A DNA stretch of 47,089 bases, taken from contig CATWQE010000018.1 in NCBI GenBank assembly GCA_958352855.1, positions 1 through 47,089 on the forward strand, in the 5' to 3' direction. Origin of the DNA: an uncultured Bacillota bacterium (GTDB taxonomy: Bacteria; Bacillota; Clostridia; Lachnospirales; Lachnospiraceae). Below the pieces are notes generated by a model that was given only the letters and a program-made list of their open reading frames with translations, made no database searches and was not told the DNA's origin. Positions 13,594 to 22,431 of this stretch are shown one piece after another. Position 1 is the stretch's first letter, and every line of letters starts with the position of its first letter. Position numbers and translations under genes: made by a program.

Positions 13594-15448
13594 TTTGTTC
13601 TCCTTTTAAAAGACCGCCTTCTGTAAGAAATCTGGAGGGCTCCAGTTGCTTTTCATGGCACTCTTTTGCATAAAATAAATAAAGTTCTTTTCTGGCTCTG
13701 GTCATACCTACATAAAACAACCGGCGTTCTTCCTCAATATCACTTTCGGTCAGCGCCTTTTTATACGGCATAATCCCTTCATTGACATCCATGAGAAAGA
13801 CTTTATCAAACTCCAGGCCTTTGACGCTGTGAAGGGTAGAGATGACCACACCTTTTTTCTCTGAAATCCTGGTTTTTGCCTGCTCTTTCAGCTTCCTGGT
13901 ATATTCTTCAATGTGAATAAACCACTCTCCAAAGGTCTGGTATCCCTTTGCGCTGTCTGCCAGCTCTTCCAGAACCTCATACAGATCTTCCAGCTTCAGC
14001 TTTCGAAACATGGCGTAAGTTTTCAGATATTCTTCATATCCGATTCCATGACGAATATAATTCACCGCCCCATAAGGCGTCATATTTTTTAACAGGTTTA
14101 AATCTTCCTCAAACTTGTCAATACGATCCAGCATCCATTCCTTATCTTCATAATGCCAGCGCAGAGCCTCAAAGGATACCTGGGATTCCTCCAGCGCATC
14201 TCTGGAAATATACCGGTTCGGGCGGTTCATAACCTGCAGAAACTCCTTGCGGCTTCTGTCTCCCATAGCCAGCTTCATATAAGAAATAAAGTTTCTGGCA
14301 ATCCAGTGGTCGTAAAGATTTGGCAGCACATCCCGCATCTGAAAGGGAATCTGGTACTCCATAAGAATTTCCACCAGAAATCTGGCGCCGGAATTTGTCC
14401 GGTAAAGAACTGCCATTTCTTCGTAAGGACAGCCCTGCTCATGGGCCTTTACAATGCAGTCTTTTAAGTACAGCTCCTCTTCTTTTCCATTTTGAAAAGC
14501 CTTTACCACCAGAGGTTTCCCCTGTTCATTCTCTGTCTGGATTTTCTTTTGAAAACGCCTTTTGTTCCATGCAATGACTCTCCCTGCCGCATCCACGATT
14601 TCTCTGGTAGAACGGTAATTCACAGAAAGCAATTCCGTCTGCACCGAAGGGAAATCCTTGGGAAAATTCATCATAATCTCCGGCTTTGCCCCCCGAAAGG
14701 CATAGATAGACTGATCATCATCTCCTACAATAAACAGATTGTTCTCAGGGGCTGCCAGCATCTTCACAATATCATACTGAAGCTTGTTAATATCCTGAAA
14801 TTCATCTACCAGAATATACTGGAATTTCTTCTGCCACCCAGCCAGAATATCCTGACGCTGGGTGAGCAAATCATAGCAATACAGCAGCATATCATCAAAA
14901 TCCAGAAGTCTGGACTGTCTGCATGTGGTGACGTAAGAAGTATAAAGGCTTCGGAACACCTCATCCGGACAGTTTTTGGAATAATAATGTTCCAGAGGAA
15001 TCCTGCTGTTTTTCACTTCACTGATTTCCTGAACCAGACCTTCAAAAAACTCCTTTTCATCCTCCACCTCTATTTTCTGACGATAAACCAGTTCCCGCAG
15101 CATATCATATCTGCGTTCCTCACTAATGATGTTTTTTCCTGTAAGACCATAGGCATGCCTCAGGATTCCATAAAACACTCCATGAAAGGTTCCAAAGGTC
15201 ACCTGCTTATAATTCTGGGTAAGCCCTGACTCCTGACACAGCTTTTCAAAGCGCTCCTTCATCTCTCTGGCAGCCGCCTTGGTAAAGGTTACCACCAGAA
15301 TGTGTGCAGGATTTACCTGGTGATACTCCAGAAGCGCTTTCACCCGCTTGGTCATGGTGGTAGTTTTTCCGGAACCGGGACCTGCCAGAAGCATCATTGG
15401 CCCCTGATTATGCAGTATGGCTTTTTCCTGTGCTGAATTTTTCTTCAT
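13538..15448 (-). CDS. UvrD/Rep-family ATP-dependent DNA helicase (PcrA-like, short)
   Basis: This is an SF1A 3'-5' DNA helicase. The 636-residue protein has motif I AGPGSGKTTT (about residues 22-31), Ia VVTFTKAAAREM, II VDEFQDIN, III GDDDQSIYAFRGA, IV VNYRST, V STLHSVKGLEFDKVF, and VI RRLFYVGMTRARKELY. It is about 80-100 residues shorter than PcrA because the C-terminal extension that binds RNA polymerase in PcrA is missing. It is therefore probably a paralogue and not the main PcrA. The gap to the gltX stop is only 3 bp. Confidence 0.9.
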   Translation of the reverse strand: MKKNSAQEKAILHNQGPMMLLAGPGSGKTTTMTKRVKALLEYHQVNPAHILVVTFTKAAAREMKERFEKLCQESGLTQNYKQVTFGTFHGVFYGILRHAYGLTGKNIISEERRYDMLRELVYRQKIEVEDEKEFFEGLVQEISEVKNSRIPLEHYYSKNCPDEVFRSLYTSYVTTCRQSRLLDFDDMLLYCYDLLTQRQDILAGWQKKFQYILVDEFQDINKLQYDIVKMLAAPENNLFIVGDDDQSIYAFRGAKPEIMMNFPKDFPSVQTELLSVNYRSTREIVDAAGRVIAWNKRRFQKKIQTENEQGKPLVVKAFQNGKEEELYLKDCIVKAHEQGCPYEEMAVLYRTNSGARFLVEILMEYQIPFQMRDVLPNLYDHWIARNFISYMKLAMGDRSRKEFLQVMNRPNRYISRDALEESQVSFEALRWHYEDKEWMLDRIDKFEEDLNLLKNMTPYGAVNYIRHGIGYEEYLKTYAMFRKLKLEDLYEVLEELADSAKGYQTFGEWFIHIEEYTRKLKEQAKTRISEKKGVVISTLHSVKGLEFDKVFLMDVNEGIMPYKKALTESDIEEERRLFYVGMTRARKELYLFYAKECHEKQLEPSRFLTEGGLLKGEQNEPARNQNLHREHTGLDQ

Positions 15449-15451
15449 GTT

Positions 15452-16900
15452 TTATTTCAGCTTCTCCACTGCAGCCTGAATACGTTTCAGACTCTCTTCT
15501 TTTCCAAGTACCTCCAGAATCTCTGTTGCACCTGCAGGTGTCATCTGTTTTCCGGAAAGCGCAGTACGGATTGGCCACAGAATCTGACCATTTTTGTAAC
15601 CGTTCTCTTTTGCAAAACCGCAAAGCAATTCATACAAAGCATCATTGGAATAATCTTCCTGATTTTCCAGCACCGGAAGAATTTTTTCCAGAACCTCCAG
15701 AGAAATTTCCGGATTTGTTTTCATTTTTTTATGAGTGTACATGGACACATCATATTCCGGAACTGCCTCAAAGAAGTCAATAAGAGCAGGGATATCCGGT
15801 AACACTTCAATTCTGGTTTTTGCCATATGGGCGATTTTTTTCAAATCCAGGTCTTTTGTAATCACCTGTTTAATATATGGAAGAGCCATTTCATAGAATT
15901 TATCCTCATCCATGGCTTTCATATACTCCCCATTCATCCATTTCAGTTTCTGGATATCAAAAACAGCCGGAGATTTGCTCATATGATGATAATCAAATAC
16001 CTTCACTAATTCTTCCAGTGAAAAGATTTCCTGATTATCCTGAGGACACCATCCCAGAAGCGCCACATAGTTTACAATGGCTTCTGTCAAAAAGCCCTGA
16101 TCCAGCAAATCTTCATAGGAAGAATGTCCGGAACGCTTGCTCAGCTTCTGATGTTCCTCATTGGTAATCAGCGGACAGTGTACATAAGTAGGAATTTCCC
16201 ATCCAAACGCCTCATAAATACGATTGTATTTCGGAGAAGAAGAAAGATATTCATTCCCTCTTACTACGTGGGTAATTCCCATCAAATGGTCATCCACAAC
16301 ATTGGCAAAATTATAGGTAGGGAACCCATCGGATTTAATTAAAATCAAATCATCCAGCTCATTATTTGGTACTGTAATATCTCCATAAATGTCATCATGG
16401 AAAGTGGTTGTACCTTCTGTTGGCATATTAAAGCGGATAACATAAGGCTCTCCTGCTTCTAATTTTGCCTGAACCTCTTCTTTGCTCAAATGCAGACAAT
16501 GCTTGTCATACACTGCGATTTCCTTTTCTCCCACACTGGCTTTTAAGGATTCCAGACGCTCCCTGGTACAAAAGCAGTAATAGGCATCACCCTGCTCAAT
16601 AAGCTGCTTTGCATATTTTAAATAAATACCCTGCGCATTTCTCTCACTCTGTACATAAGGACCATATCCCCCGTCCTTATCCGGACCTTCATCGTGAATC
16701 AGCCCTGTTTTTTCCAGAGTTCTGTAAATAATTCCAAGAGCCTCATCCACAAAACGCTCCTGGTCTGTATCTTCTATACGAAGCATAAAGCTTCCGTTTT
16801 CATGTTTTGCAATTAAATATGCATACAGTGCAGTTCTTAAATTTCCAACGTGCATTCTTCCTGTTGGGCTTGGTGCAAATCTTGTTCTAACCTGACTCAT
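15452..16900 (-). CDS. gltX: Glutamyl-tRNA synthetase
   Basis: GltX charges tRNA-Glu (and in many Firmicutes tRNA-Gln, which is then amidated). The 482-residue class I synthetase has the HIGH-type motif PSPTGRMHVGN near the N-terminus, the KMSKS-type motif KLSKRSG (about residue 240) and an anticodon-binding C-terminal domain. The frame opens at a TTG two codons earlier, but the ATG at 16898-16900 has AAGGA at better spacing. It shares a transcript with the helicase and phosphopantetheinyl transferase. Confidence 0.95.
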   Translation of the reverse strand: MSQVRTRFAPSPTGRMHVGNLRTALYAYLIAKHENGSFMLRIEDTDQERFVDEALGIIYRTLEKTGLIHDEGPDKDGGYGPYVQSERNAQGIYLKYAKQLIEQGDAYYCFCTRERLESLKASVGEKEIAVYDKHCLHLSKEEVQAKLEAGEPYVIRFNMPTEGTTTFHDDIYGDITVPNNELDDLILIKSDGFPTYNFANVVDDHLMGITHVVRGNEYLSSSPKYNRIYEAFGWEIPTYVHCPLITNEEHQKLSKRSGHSSYEDLLDQGFLTEAIVNYVALLGWCPQDNQEIFSLEELVKVFDYHHMSKSPAVFDIQKLKWMNGEYMKAMDEDKFYEMALPYIKQVITKDLDLKKIAHMAKTRIEVLPDIPALIDFFEAVPEYDVSMYTHKKMKTNPEISLEVLEKILPVLENQEDYSNDALYELLCGFAKENGYKNGQILWPIRTALSGKQMTPAGATEILEVLGKEESLKRIQAAVEKLK

Positions 16901-17067
16901 GAACAATATCCTTCTTTCTGTTTTATCTTATATTTCGTTTCTTACACAAAAAGCATGGGGTATGTGGCTTTCACCCTATACCCCAGCGCCATAAAAATTA
17001 TACAGGAAGCCCTTTTTATTTTCAAGTAGGTTTCCCGGATTCTTTTTATTTTAATAATTTTTCCTAA

Positions 17068-17424
17068 TTATTTCTGTACCAGATGCACTGCAAAACCGCC
17101 GATTTCTTCTTTAAGATAAACAGCAATCATTTTTTCATTTTTATATTTTGCAGTTTCCATATCAAATTCTATCCCCTGGTTCTTAAGATATTCCATAGCC
17201 TTTTCTACATCAGTTGTCCCCACTGCAATATGACCGTTTTTCCCAAGATACGGTGTCTTCATAGCTTCCACTGCTGTCCCTGCAAACACAGAGCTGTTTC
17301 CCACTTTCTTGGTAAATCCAAAGATCGTATCAAAGCGAGACGCTACCTTGCAGGCTTCTTCCTCTGTCTCACAGTTAATCCCAACATGGCGCAGCTCAAA
17401 TCCCAATTCTTCTAATGTTGTCAT
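17068..17424 (-). CDS. Stand-alone VOC-like domain matching the C-terminal extension of clostridial KHG/KDPG aldolases
   Basis: This 118-residue protein has a glyoxalase/VOC fold pattern: ELRHVGINCETEEEA at the start, FAGTAVEAMKTPYLGKNGHI in the middle, and YLKEEIGGFAVHLVQK at the end. From memory this resembles the C-terminal extension found on bifunctional 2-keto-4-hydroxyglutarate/KDPG aldolases in Clostridia, here without the aldolase barrel. The ATG at 17422-17424 has AAGGAGGAAGC upstream. It is followed by its own gap and preceded by a strong terminator, so it is a single-gene unit. Function is unknown; a link to keto-acid sugar metabolism is inferred only from homology. Confidence 0.7.
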   Translation of the reverse strand: MTTLEELGFELRHVGINCETEEEACKVASRFDTIFGFTKKVGNSSVFAGTAVEAMKTPYLGKNGHIAVGTTDVEKAMEYLKNQGIEFDMETAKYKNEKMIAVYLKEEIGGFAVHLVQK

Positions 17425-17484
17425 AAAAGCTTCCTCCTTATTAAACACCCCAAAAGGGCAATTTCTTTGTTATTTCTAGCATAC

Positions 17485-17527
17485 AAAAAGTTGCCAGAAA
17501 TAGCAATCCTATTTCTGGCAACTTTTT
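17485..17527 (-). terminator. Terminator of acpP
   Basis: Two perfect 15-bp arms (17489-17503 and 17509-17523) are separated by a 5-nt loop and flanked by T runs on either strand, giving a very strong intrinsic terminator immediately after the acpP stop. The T run on the plus strand could also stop opposing transcription. Confidence 0.92.
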
Positions 17528-17759
17528 ATTCCTCTACACCGATTTTTTTCAGATAATCCATAACAGCGCCTACGGTTGTAAGCTCCTGTAATTCTTCTGC
17601 AGGGATTTCTACGGAATATTCATCTTCTAAAGCCATAACCAGTTCAAATAAGTCTAAGGAATCTGCTCCTAAATCTTCCTTAAAAGAAGTCTCCGGCTGG
17701 ATGCTTTCTGCATCACAATTTAACTGTTCTGCAATAATTTCTCTCATTTTTTCTAACAT
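17526..17759 (-). CDS. acpP: Acyl carrier protein
   Basis: This 77-residue carrier protein has the phosphopantetheine attachment motif GADSLD (Ser at about residue 36), preceded by FKEDLG and followed by the acidic recognition helix LFELVMALEDEY. The ATG at 17757-17759 is chosen because AAGGAGATAGG lies upstream; an in-frame ATG eight codons earlier has no such site. Fatty acid synthesis genes are not adjacent. Holo-protein formation could be by AcpS elsewhere or by the Sfp-type enzyme at 12970-13593. Confidence 0.92.
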   Translation of the reverse strand: MLEKMREIIAEQLNCDAESIQPETSFKEDLGADSLDLFELVMALEDEYSVEIPAEELQELTTVGAVMDYLKKIGVEE

Positions 17760-17841
17760 AATTCCTATCTCCTTTAAATCCATTACATATTTTCATTTTA
17801 ATATTTTGATTCTCAAAGTATATCTTCTTTTCCTATATTTG

Positions 17842-19029
17842 TCAACCCTTTTGTTCCTCAAATTTGATTTGCCTGGACACACTGAGGGCAATTCCCATTT
17901 CCGCCATAAGGAACAAAACAGAAGTACCACCGTAACTGACAAACGGAAGAGTAATTCCTGTGGTGGGAATCCAGTTCAGCACAACACAGATATTTAAAAT
18001 AACCTGGAGGGCAATATGAATCATAATACCGCTCACCATAAGAGAGCCATAGAAATCCGGGGCATTCTGCGCAATAAAGAAAAGCCGGTACAACAGGTAG
18101 CCAAACAATGCAATAATAATCAGACCGCCAAACACCCCTAATTCCTCACACACAATGGAGAAAATCATATCATTTTGGGCCTCCGGCACAGGTCCCAGCT
18201 TCTGTACGCTGTTTCCCAGACCTTTTCCGAAAAATCCCCCGCTTCCAATGGCGTACAATGCCTGCATAATCTGATATCCTCCTTCTGAAGAATACTGCTG
18301 AGGATTCAGCCACACCAGCACACGCTCCATACGGAAGCTGTCTACATTATCCATGTTCAGCGTCATTTCCCCAAGGGTCACCTGGAGAATCACCCGAATC
18401 AAAACAATTCCAATCACACCTGCTATGGCAATCCGGATAAACAGCTTTTGATTTGGATGAGCTACGAAAATCATCAAAGCTGTGATACCCGCAATAATCA
18501 TAGCTGTACTTAAGTTATCTGTCAAATAAAACGCTGCAAAAGCCAAACCGCCTCCATAAGCTACCAGCTTCCAAAAGCCCGCTCTGGTTGCCACTTCCCT
18601 TCCCATTTTCATAATCAGACAGGGAATAAAGGTAATGGCTGCAATTTTCGCCACCTCCGCAGGCTGAAACTGCAATACTTCTGTTCCCAGTCTCAACCAT
18701 CTCTTGGCGCCGTTTACCTCAACACCCAACGGCGTATATTTTACCAACGCCATTAAAAAAATGGAAAACCAGTAAATAAACCGGCTTATATAGTACAGCA
18801 AATGATAATCAAACATAGAAAGACCAACTGCTATCATAATACTGGCCACACTGATAATTGCCTGCTTTCTGAAAAAGCTCATATCATCATCAAATTTTAT
18901 CTGCGCAGTATAGGCACTGGTGCTGTACAGCATAACCAGTCCAAAGCAAGTAAGCAAAATAACGGCTGCAATTAAGTTATAATCGAAATACTCAGATTTT
19001 GCCCTTCCCTTTTTTTTCTTTTTTGCCAT
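17842..19029 (-). CDS. FtsW/RodA/SpoVE family peptidoglycan polymerase
   Basis: This SEDS-family protein polymerises peptidoglycan glycan strands from lipid II, partnered with a class B penicillin-binding protein. The 395-residue protein has about ten membrane helices, a lysine-rich cytoplasmic start, and family motifs including AEVAKIAAITF and, near the end, PTTGITLPFVSYGGTS. The ATG at 19027-19029 has GGGAGGATAA upstream. It follows the glycerophosphodiesterase gene after 13 bp. Without neighbouring mur genes it cannot be told whether it serves division (FtsW) or spore cortex (SpoVE). Confidence 0.88.
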   Translation of the reverse strand: MAKKKKKGRAKSEYFDYNLIAAVILLTCFGLVMLYSTSAYTAQIKFDDDMSFFRKQAIISVASIMIAVGLSMFDYHLLYYISRFIYWFSIFLMALVKYTPLGVEVNGAKRWLRLGTEVLQFQPAEVAKIAAITFIPCLIMKMGREVATRAGFWKLVAYGGGLAFAAFYLTDNLSTAMIIAGITALMIFVAHPNQKLFIRIAIAGVIGIVLIRVILQVTLGEMTLNMDNVDSFRMERVLVWLNPQQYSSEGGYQIMQALYAIGSGGFFGKGLGNSVQKLGPVPEAQNDMIFSIVCEELGVFGGLIIIALFGYLLYRLFFIAQNAPDFYGSLMVSGIMIHIALQVILNICVVLNWIPTTGITLPFVSYGGTSVLFLMAEMGIALSVSRQIKFEEQKG

Positions 19030-19042
19030 TTTTATCCTCCCG

Positions 19043-20863
19043 CTAAATTCCCAGCGCATAGCGCAAAAGCTCCAGATATCCCACCGGGCTGCCGCTTTCC
19101 TGGTTCTGCACCTTGCGGACCATCACCGGATCGTCCGTAATGATATTATCCACTCCCATATCCAGCATCCGCTTTACATCTCCCCTGTAGTTTACTGTCC
19201 AGGCATGCACCTCTTTTCCCAGAGCATGCGCCTCCCTGACAAAGCTCTCATCCACATACGTATACTTCACACTAAAAAAATCTGCCGCTGACACCTTGGA
19301 AACACTTCCATAGGTCATTGTCATAATATAGCCGGTGCGAATCTCTGGTGCAAGCTTTTTTATCTGTTCCAGGAACTGATAATTCATAGACGTAACCACA
19401 CAATGTTCTTCAAAGCCAGCCTCCCGAATGGTACGGACTACCTTGTTTACAATCCCCTTATTTTTACCATTATACTTAATCTCTATGTTTAAGTCCAGCT
19501 TTCCTTTGCAAAAATCCAGAACTTCCTCTAACGTTGGAATTTTCTCTCCCCGATACCGCTCATGAAAACTGGTTCCTGCATCCAGCTTCTTTATTTCTGC
19601 CAGCTCCATCTCCCATACCTTCTTTTTTACACCGGCTGTCCGCTTCAAAGAATCATCATGCAGTAAAATCAGCTTTCCGTCCTCAGTCTCCTGCACGTCA
19701 ATTTCTGCCATATCCGCACCACATTCTATGCTGGATTTCAAGGCGCTGACCGTATTTTCCGGCGCCATAAGAGCGCCGCCTCTGTGGGCTGTAATCTTCA
19801 TATCCCCCATCAATGTCTCCAGGGAATTGTCATAAGACGCTGCCAGCGCCACCAGATAACTGCCCTCAAACAAAAGAAACACCACAGAAAGAATGGCTGC
19901 CATACGCCTTCTGCCTACCTTTTGATACCAGCTATATTGTTTCATCAGCTCATAAACCGGCACTTCTTTTTTCTGAGGCACCCGAAATCTGGAAAAAACC
20001 ACAGAAACAAAAGCCAGACTTCCTGTCAACTGCACGCCGCCTGCAAAAATCCCAAGAGCCATCTCAATATAGCCACTGTAAATCAATACCCTGCTTACTG
20101 CTCCTGATTTCCCTGTTCCAAAAGAAACAAATCCGGTCATAAACACCATAGCCAGAAGATACATAGCAAAAATAAACCCCAGCATTACCAGATGCAAAAC
20201 AAAAAATCCTGCAAGTACCTTTTTCCATTGTTTTCTAAGCAGTCTGATTCCTGCCCAAATTCCTCCCAGGCTCCTCTGCCTTGCCAGTATGCAATAAGGC
20301 AGCGCAAATACCAGCAAAAAAGAGAACACTAATGTAACACCAAGAACAGCATACAAAAGTATATGGGGTGTGACTTCCTTATAAATCTGCCTGGCTGTAA
20401 ATTCCAGCACCCGAATATAAGAAATCTCACGAATGATAAAATACGCTGTAAGAAATGGCGCAGACAAGGCCACACAGAAAATCCAGGAAATTTTACTATG
20501 GCGCAAAAAAGAAATACTTTGTTTTATTCCTAAAATCAGCATATCACTGGCATACAGTTTTTTTCTCTGATAAGAATACTGAAAGCCTAAAAGCAGGGCT
20601 GAAACCTCCACAAGAAAAAAGAACAGCAGAAAAATCAGGATTCCAAAGAACAGCAAAATACACAGGGGGCTGGCCAGAAACTCTCCATAATTCTCAGCAG
20701 TCAGATAACTGAAATTTTGCTTTTTTAAAACAAAAGTAACTGCTCCATGTACCATCTGCATGGTCAGAAAAAACACAGCAATCCGATATCCTGCTTCAAA
20801 CAACAGCAGACTTCCCATATTATATTTTATGACTGCCCATGTTTTCTTCAAAATGTTTCTCAT
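19043..20863 (-). CDS. Membrane-anchored glycerophosphodiester phosphodiesterase
   Basis: The enzyme splits glycerophosphodiesters to glycerol 3-phosphate and an alcohol. The 606-residue protein has an N-terminal half with about eight membrane helices (GPDPase_memb type, residues 1-350) and a C-terminal GDPD TIM barrel. Catalytic residues are visible in ITAHRGG (His360), EIDVQETEDG and LLHDDSLKR, with the later strands LNIEIKYN and VHAWTVN. It lies 13 bp before the FtsW-type gene. In membrane-anchored members the barrel is thought to face the outside and to act on lipid or teichoic-acid products; that is inference here. Confidence 0.9.
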   Translation of the reverse strand: MRNILKKTWAVIKYNMGSLLLFEAGYRIAVFFLTMQMVHGAVTFVLKKQNFSYLTAENYGEFLASPLCILLFFGILIFLLFFFLVEVSALLLGFQYSYQRKKLYASDMLILGIKQSISFLRHSKISWIFCVALSAPFLTAYFIIREISYIRVLEFTARQIYKEVTPHILLYAVLGVTLVFSFLLVFALPYCILARQRSLGGIWAGIRLLRKQWKKVLAGFFVLHLVMLGFIFAMYLLAMVFMTGFVSFGTGKSGAVSRVLIYSGYIEMALGIFAGGVQLTGSLAFVSVVFSRFRVPQKKEVPVYELMKQYSWYQKVGRRRMAAILSVVFLLFEGSYLVALAASYDNSLETLMGDMKITAHRGGALMAPENTVSALKSSIECGADMAEIDVQETEDGKLILLHDDSLKRTAGVKKKVWEMELAEIKKLDAGTSFHERYRGEKIPTLEEVLDFCKGKLDLNIEIKYNGKNKGIVNKVVRTIREAGFEEHCVVTSMNYQFLEQIKKLAPEIRTGYIMTMTYGSVSKVSAADFFSVKYTYVDESFVREAHALGKEVHAWTVNYRGDVKRMLDMGVDNIITDDPVMVRKVQNQESGSPVGYLELLRYALGI

Positions 20864-21047
20864 ATCTTAACCGCCCATCTTTCCCTACTATTTTCAGCAC
20901 GTTTTATTTTACAGAAAGATTTCTCTATCTGCAAGGGCAGTCTGTAAAATCTTTTTCCTCTTTCACCTTTTACTGCTTTTTCCATAACATAATATTGTAA
21001 TCAGGCAGTGATTCCAGACTGTCATATTTTTAAGAAAGGGAACCATT

Positions 21048-21356
21048 ATGGACTACTACGGAATGAATCCAATGATGTCACGTTCCTGCCGCGTACAGCC
21101 TCGGGAGTATCATCCTAAGAGTGCCTGCCCTGCTCCGGCAATGGAGAAAAAACCGGAGAACCGCTGCGGCTGTTCTGATAGAATTGAAGATATGGATATC
21201 TACAAACATGCAGATCATCTCCCCCTGACTATGGCTTATGTGCCCATGCAGGGTTTTTCTAACACCTTTACCCTGTGCAAGGGTTTTCAAATGGGAACTA
21301 TTTTCCCTGAACTGTGCAAACCATTCTGTGGAAAGAGAGGTGGATGTAAATGTTAA
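21048..21356 (+). CDS. cotJA: Spore coat-associated protein CotJA
   Basis: This 102-residue protein matches CotJA, a small inner spore coat component. The family core LTMAYVPMQGFSNTFTLCKG (about residues 63-82) is followed by GTIFPELCKPF and a Cys-rich end. The N-terminal third is proline- and cysteine-rich. GAAAGGGAACC precedes the ATG. It opens a three-gene plus-strand operon and diverges from the glycerophosphodiesterase gene; in Bacillus cotJ is sigma-E controlled, but no clear promoter was identified here. Confidence 0.9.
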   Translation: MDYYGMNPMMSRSCRVQPREYHPKSACPAPAMEKKPENRCGCSDRIEDMDIYKHADHLPLTMAYVPMQGFSNTFTLCKGFQMGTIFPELCKPFCGKRGGCKC

Positions 21357-21628
21357 ATTCAAGCCATCCTTCCTGTTCACAAAAAGAACTGCTGAACCTG
21401 ATTAATGAAGTAAGCTTTGCTGTGGTGGAGCTGACCTTGTTCCTGGATACCCATCCGGACAATGAGCAAGCCATGGCCTGTCTGAAAGAACATTCGGAAA
21501 CACGCAACCGGGCTTTGCAGGAATACGCGGCTCATTATGGCCCCCTCACTTTAGATACTGCTTCTGAAAACTGCAGCCGCCGGTGGGAGTGGGTTATGCA
21601 GCCATGGCCATGGGAAGGAGGATGCTAG
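21350..21628 (+). CDS. cotJB: Spore coat protein CotJB
   Basis: This 92-residue protein matches CotJB: LLNLINEVSFAVVELTLFLD at the start, then NEQAMACLKEH and YGPLTLDTAS, and a C-terminal WEWVMQPWPWEGGC. The Trp-Pro-Trp end is characteristic of the family. The ATG overlaps the end of cotJA by 7 bp and has AGAGAGGTGG upstream. Confidence 0.9.
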   Translation: MLNSSHPSCSQKELLNLINEVSFAVVELTLFLDTHPDNEQAMACLKEHSETRNRALQEYAAHYGPLTLDTASENCSRRWEWVMQPWPWEGGC

Positions 21629-21631
21629 GAT

Positions 21632-22264
21632 ATGTGGAATTATGAAAAAAGACTTCAGTTTCCAGTAAACATTAAGAAGCCGGATGCCCGGGCAGCTCAG
21701 GTGATTATCAGCCAATATGGCGGGCCTGACGGTGAAATGGGCGCTTCTATGCGGTATCTGTCTCAACGTTTTGCCATGACAAACCGAATTGCCATGGGAA
21801 CGCTTACAGATATCGGTACCGAAGAACTTGCACACCTTGAAATGGTAGCTACCATTGTACACCAGCTCACCCGGAATTTATCTATGGAAGAAATTGAAAA
21901 ATCCGGCTTTGCACCTTATTATGTGGACCACACCGTAGGTATCTGGCCTCAGGCAGCAGGAGGCATTCCTTTTAATGCCTGTGAGTTCCAGTCCAAAGGT
22001 GACCCGATTACTGATTTATTTGAAGATATGGCAGCAGAACAAAAAGCCCGCACCACCTATGACAACATCCTGCGGCTCATAGATGACCCGGATGTCATTG
22101 AACCCATTAAATTCCTCCGCATGAGGGAAATCGTACACTTCCAGCGTTTCGGTGAAGTTTTAAGAGCTGTCCAGGAAGATTTGGATTCCAAGAATTTCTA
22201 TGCTTTCAATCCAGGCTTCGATATGCCTTGCATGGCAACCTGCAAGGACTGTAACCGCAAATAA
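21632..22264 (+). CDS. cotJC: Spore coat protein CotJC, manganese-catalase family
   Basis: CotJC is a ferritin-like di-metal protein of the manganese catalase family found in the spore coat. The 210-residue protein shows the metal-binding glutamates in DIGTEELAHLEMVATIV (about residues 50-66) and DMAAEQKARTTYDNIL, plus LRMREIVHFQRFGE (about 168-181). AAGGAGG lies 10 bp before the ATG, overlapping the end of cotJB. An intrinsic terminator follows. Confidence 0.92.
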   Translation: MWNYEKRLQFPVNIKKPDARAAQVIISQYGGPDGEMGASMRYLSQRFAMTNRIAMGTLTDIGTEELAHLEMVATIVHQLTRNLSMEEIEKSGFAPYYVDHTVGIWPQAAGGIPFNACEFQSKGDPITDLFEDMAAEQKARTTYDNILRLIDDPDVIEPIKFLRMREIVHFQRFGEVLRAVQEDLDSKNFYAFNPGFDMPCMATCKDCNRK

Positions 22265-22272
22265 ATCAGAAC

Positions 22273-22314
22273 AAACCCGGGACTGCCGCAAACACTGGCG
22301 CAGTTTCGGGTTTT
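22273..22314 (+). terminator. Terminator of cotJABC
   Basis: AACCCG...GACTG pairs with CAGT...CGGGTT around a short loop, with minor mismatches, followed by T4. It begins 9 bp after the cotJC stop. Confidence 0.8.
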
Positions 22315-22431
22315 GAAATTTAGCGCAAAAGAAAATACGTGTACTTTTTCAAATTAACACTGTAAGTTTTTCAATAAGAATGATAAAATAGAGACAAAGG
22401 AATTTTAGAAGTTTGTTAGGAGGATGAATTT

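Noticed and set aside
14492..15229. A 245-codon plus-strand open frame
   Set aside because: It is a shadow of the UvrD-like helicase gene on the opposite strand with no family features.
20907..20949. Inverted repeat TTTTACAGA/TCTGTAAAA with a 25-bp spacer between the phosphodiesterase gene and cotJA
   Set aside because: Nine-base arms so far apart in AT-rich sequence may be chance; there is no supporting promoter overlap or second copy.
21632..22264. Housekeeping manganese catalase
   Set aside because: It follows cotJA and cotJB with the CotJC length, so the spore coat assignment is better.
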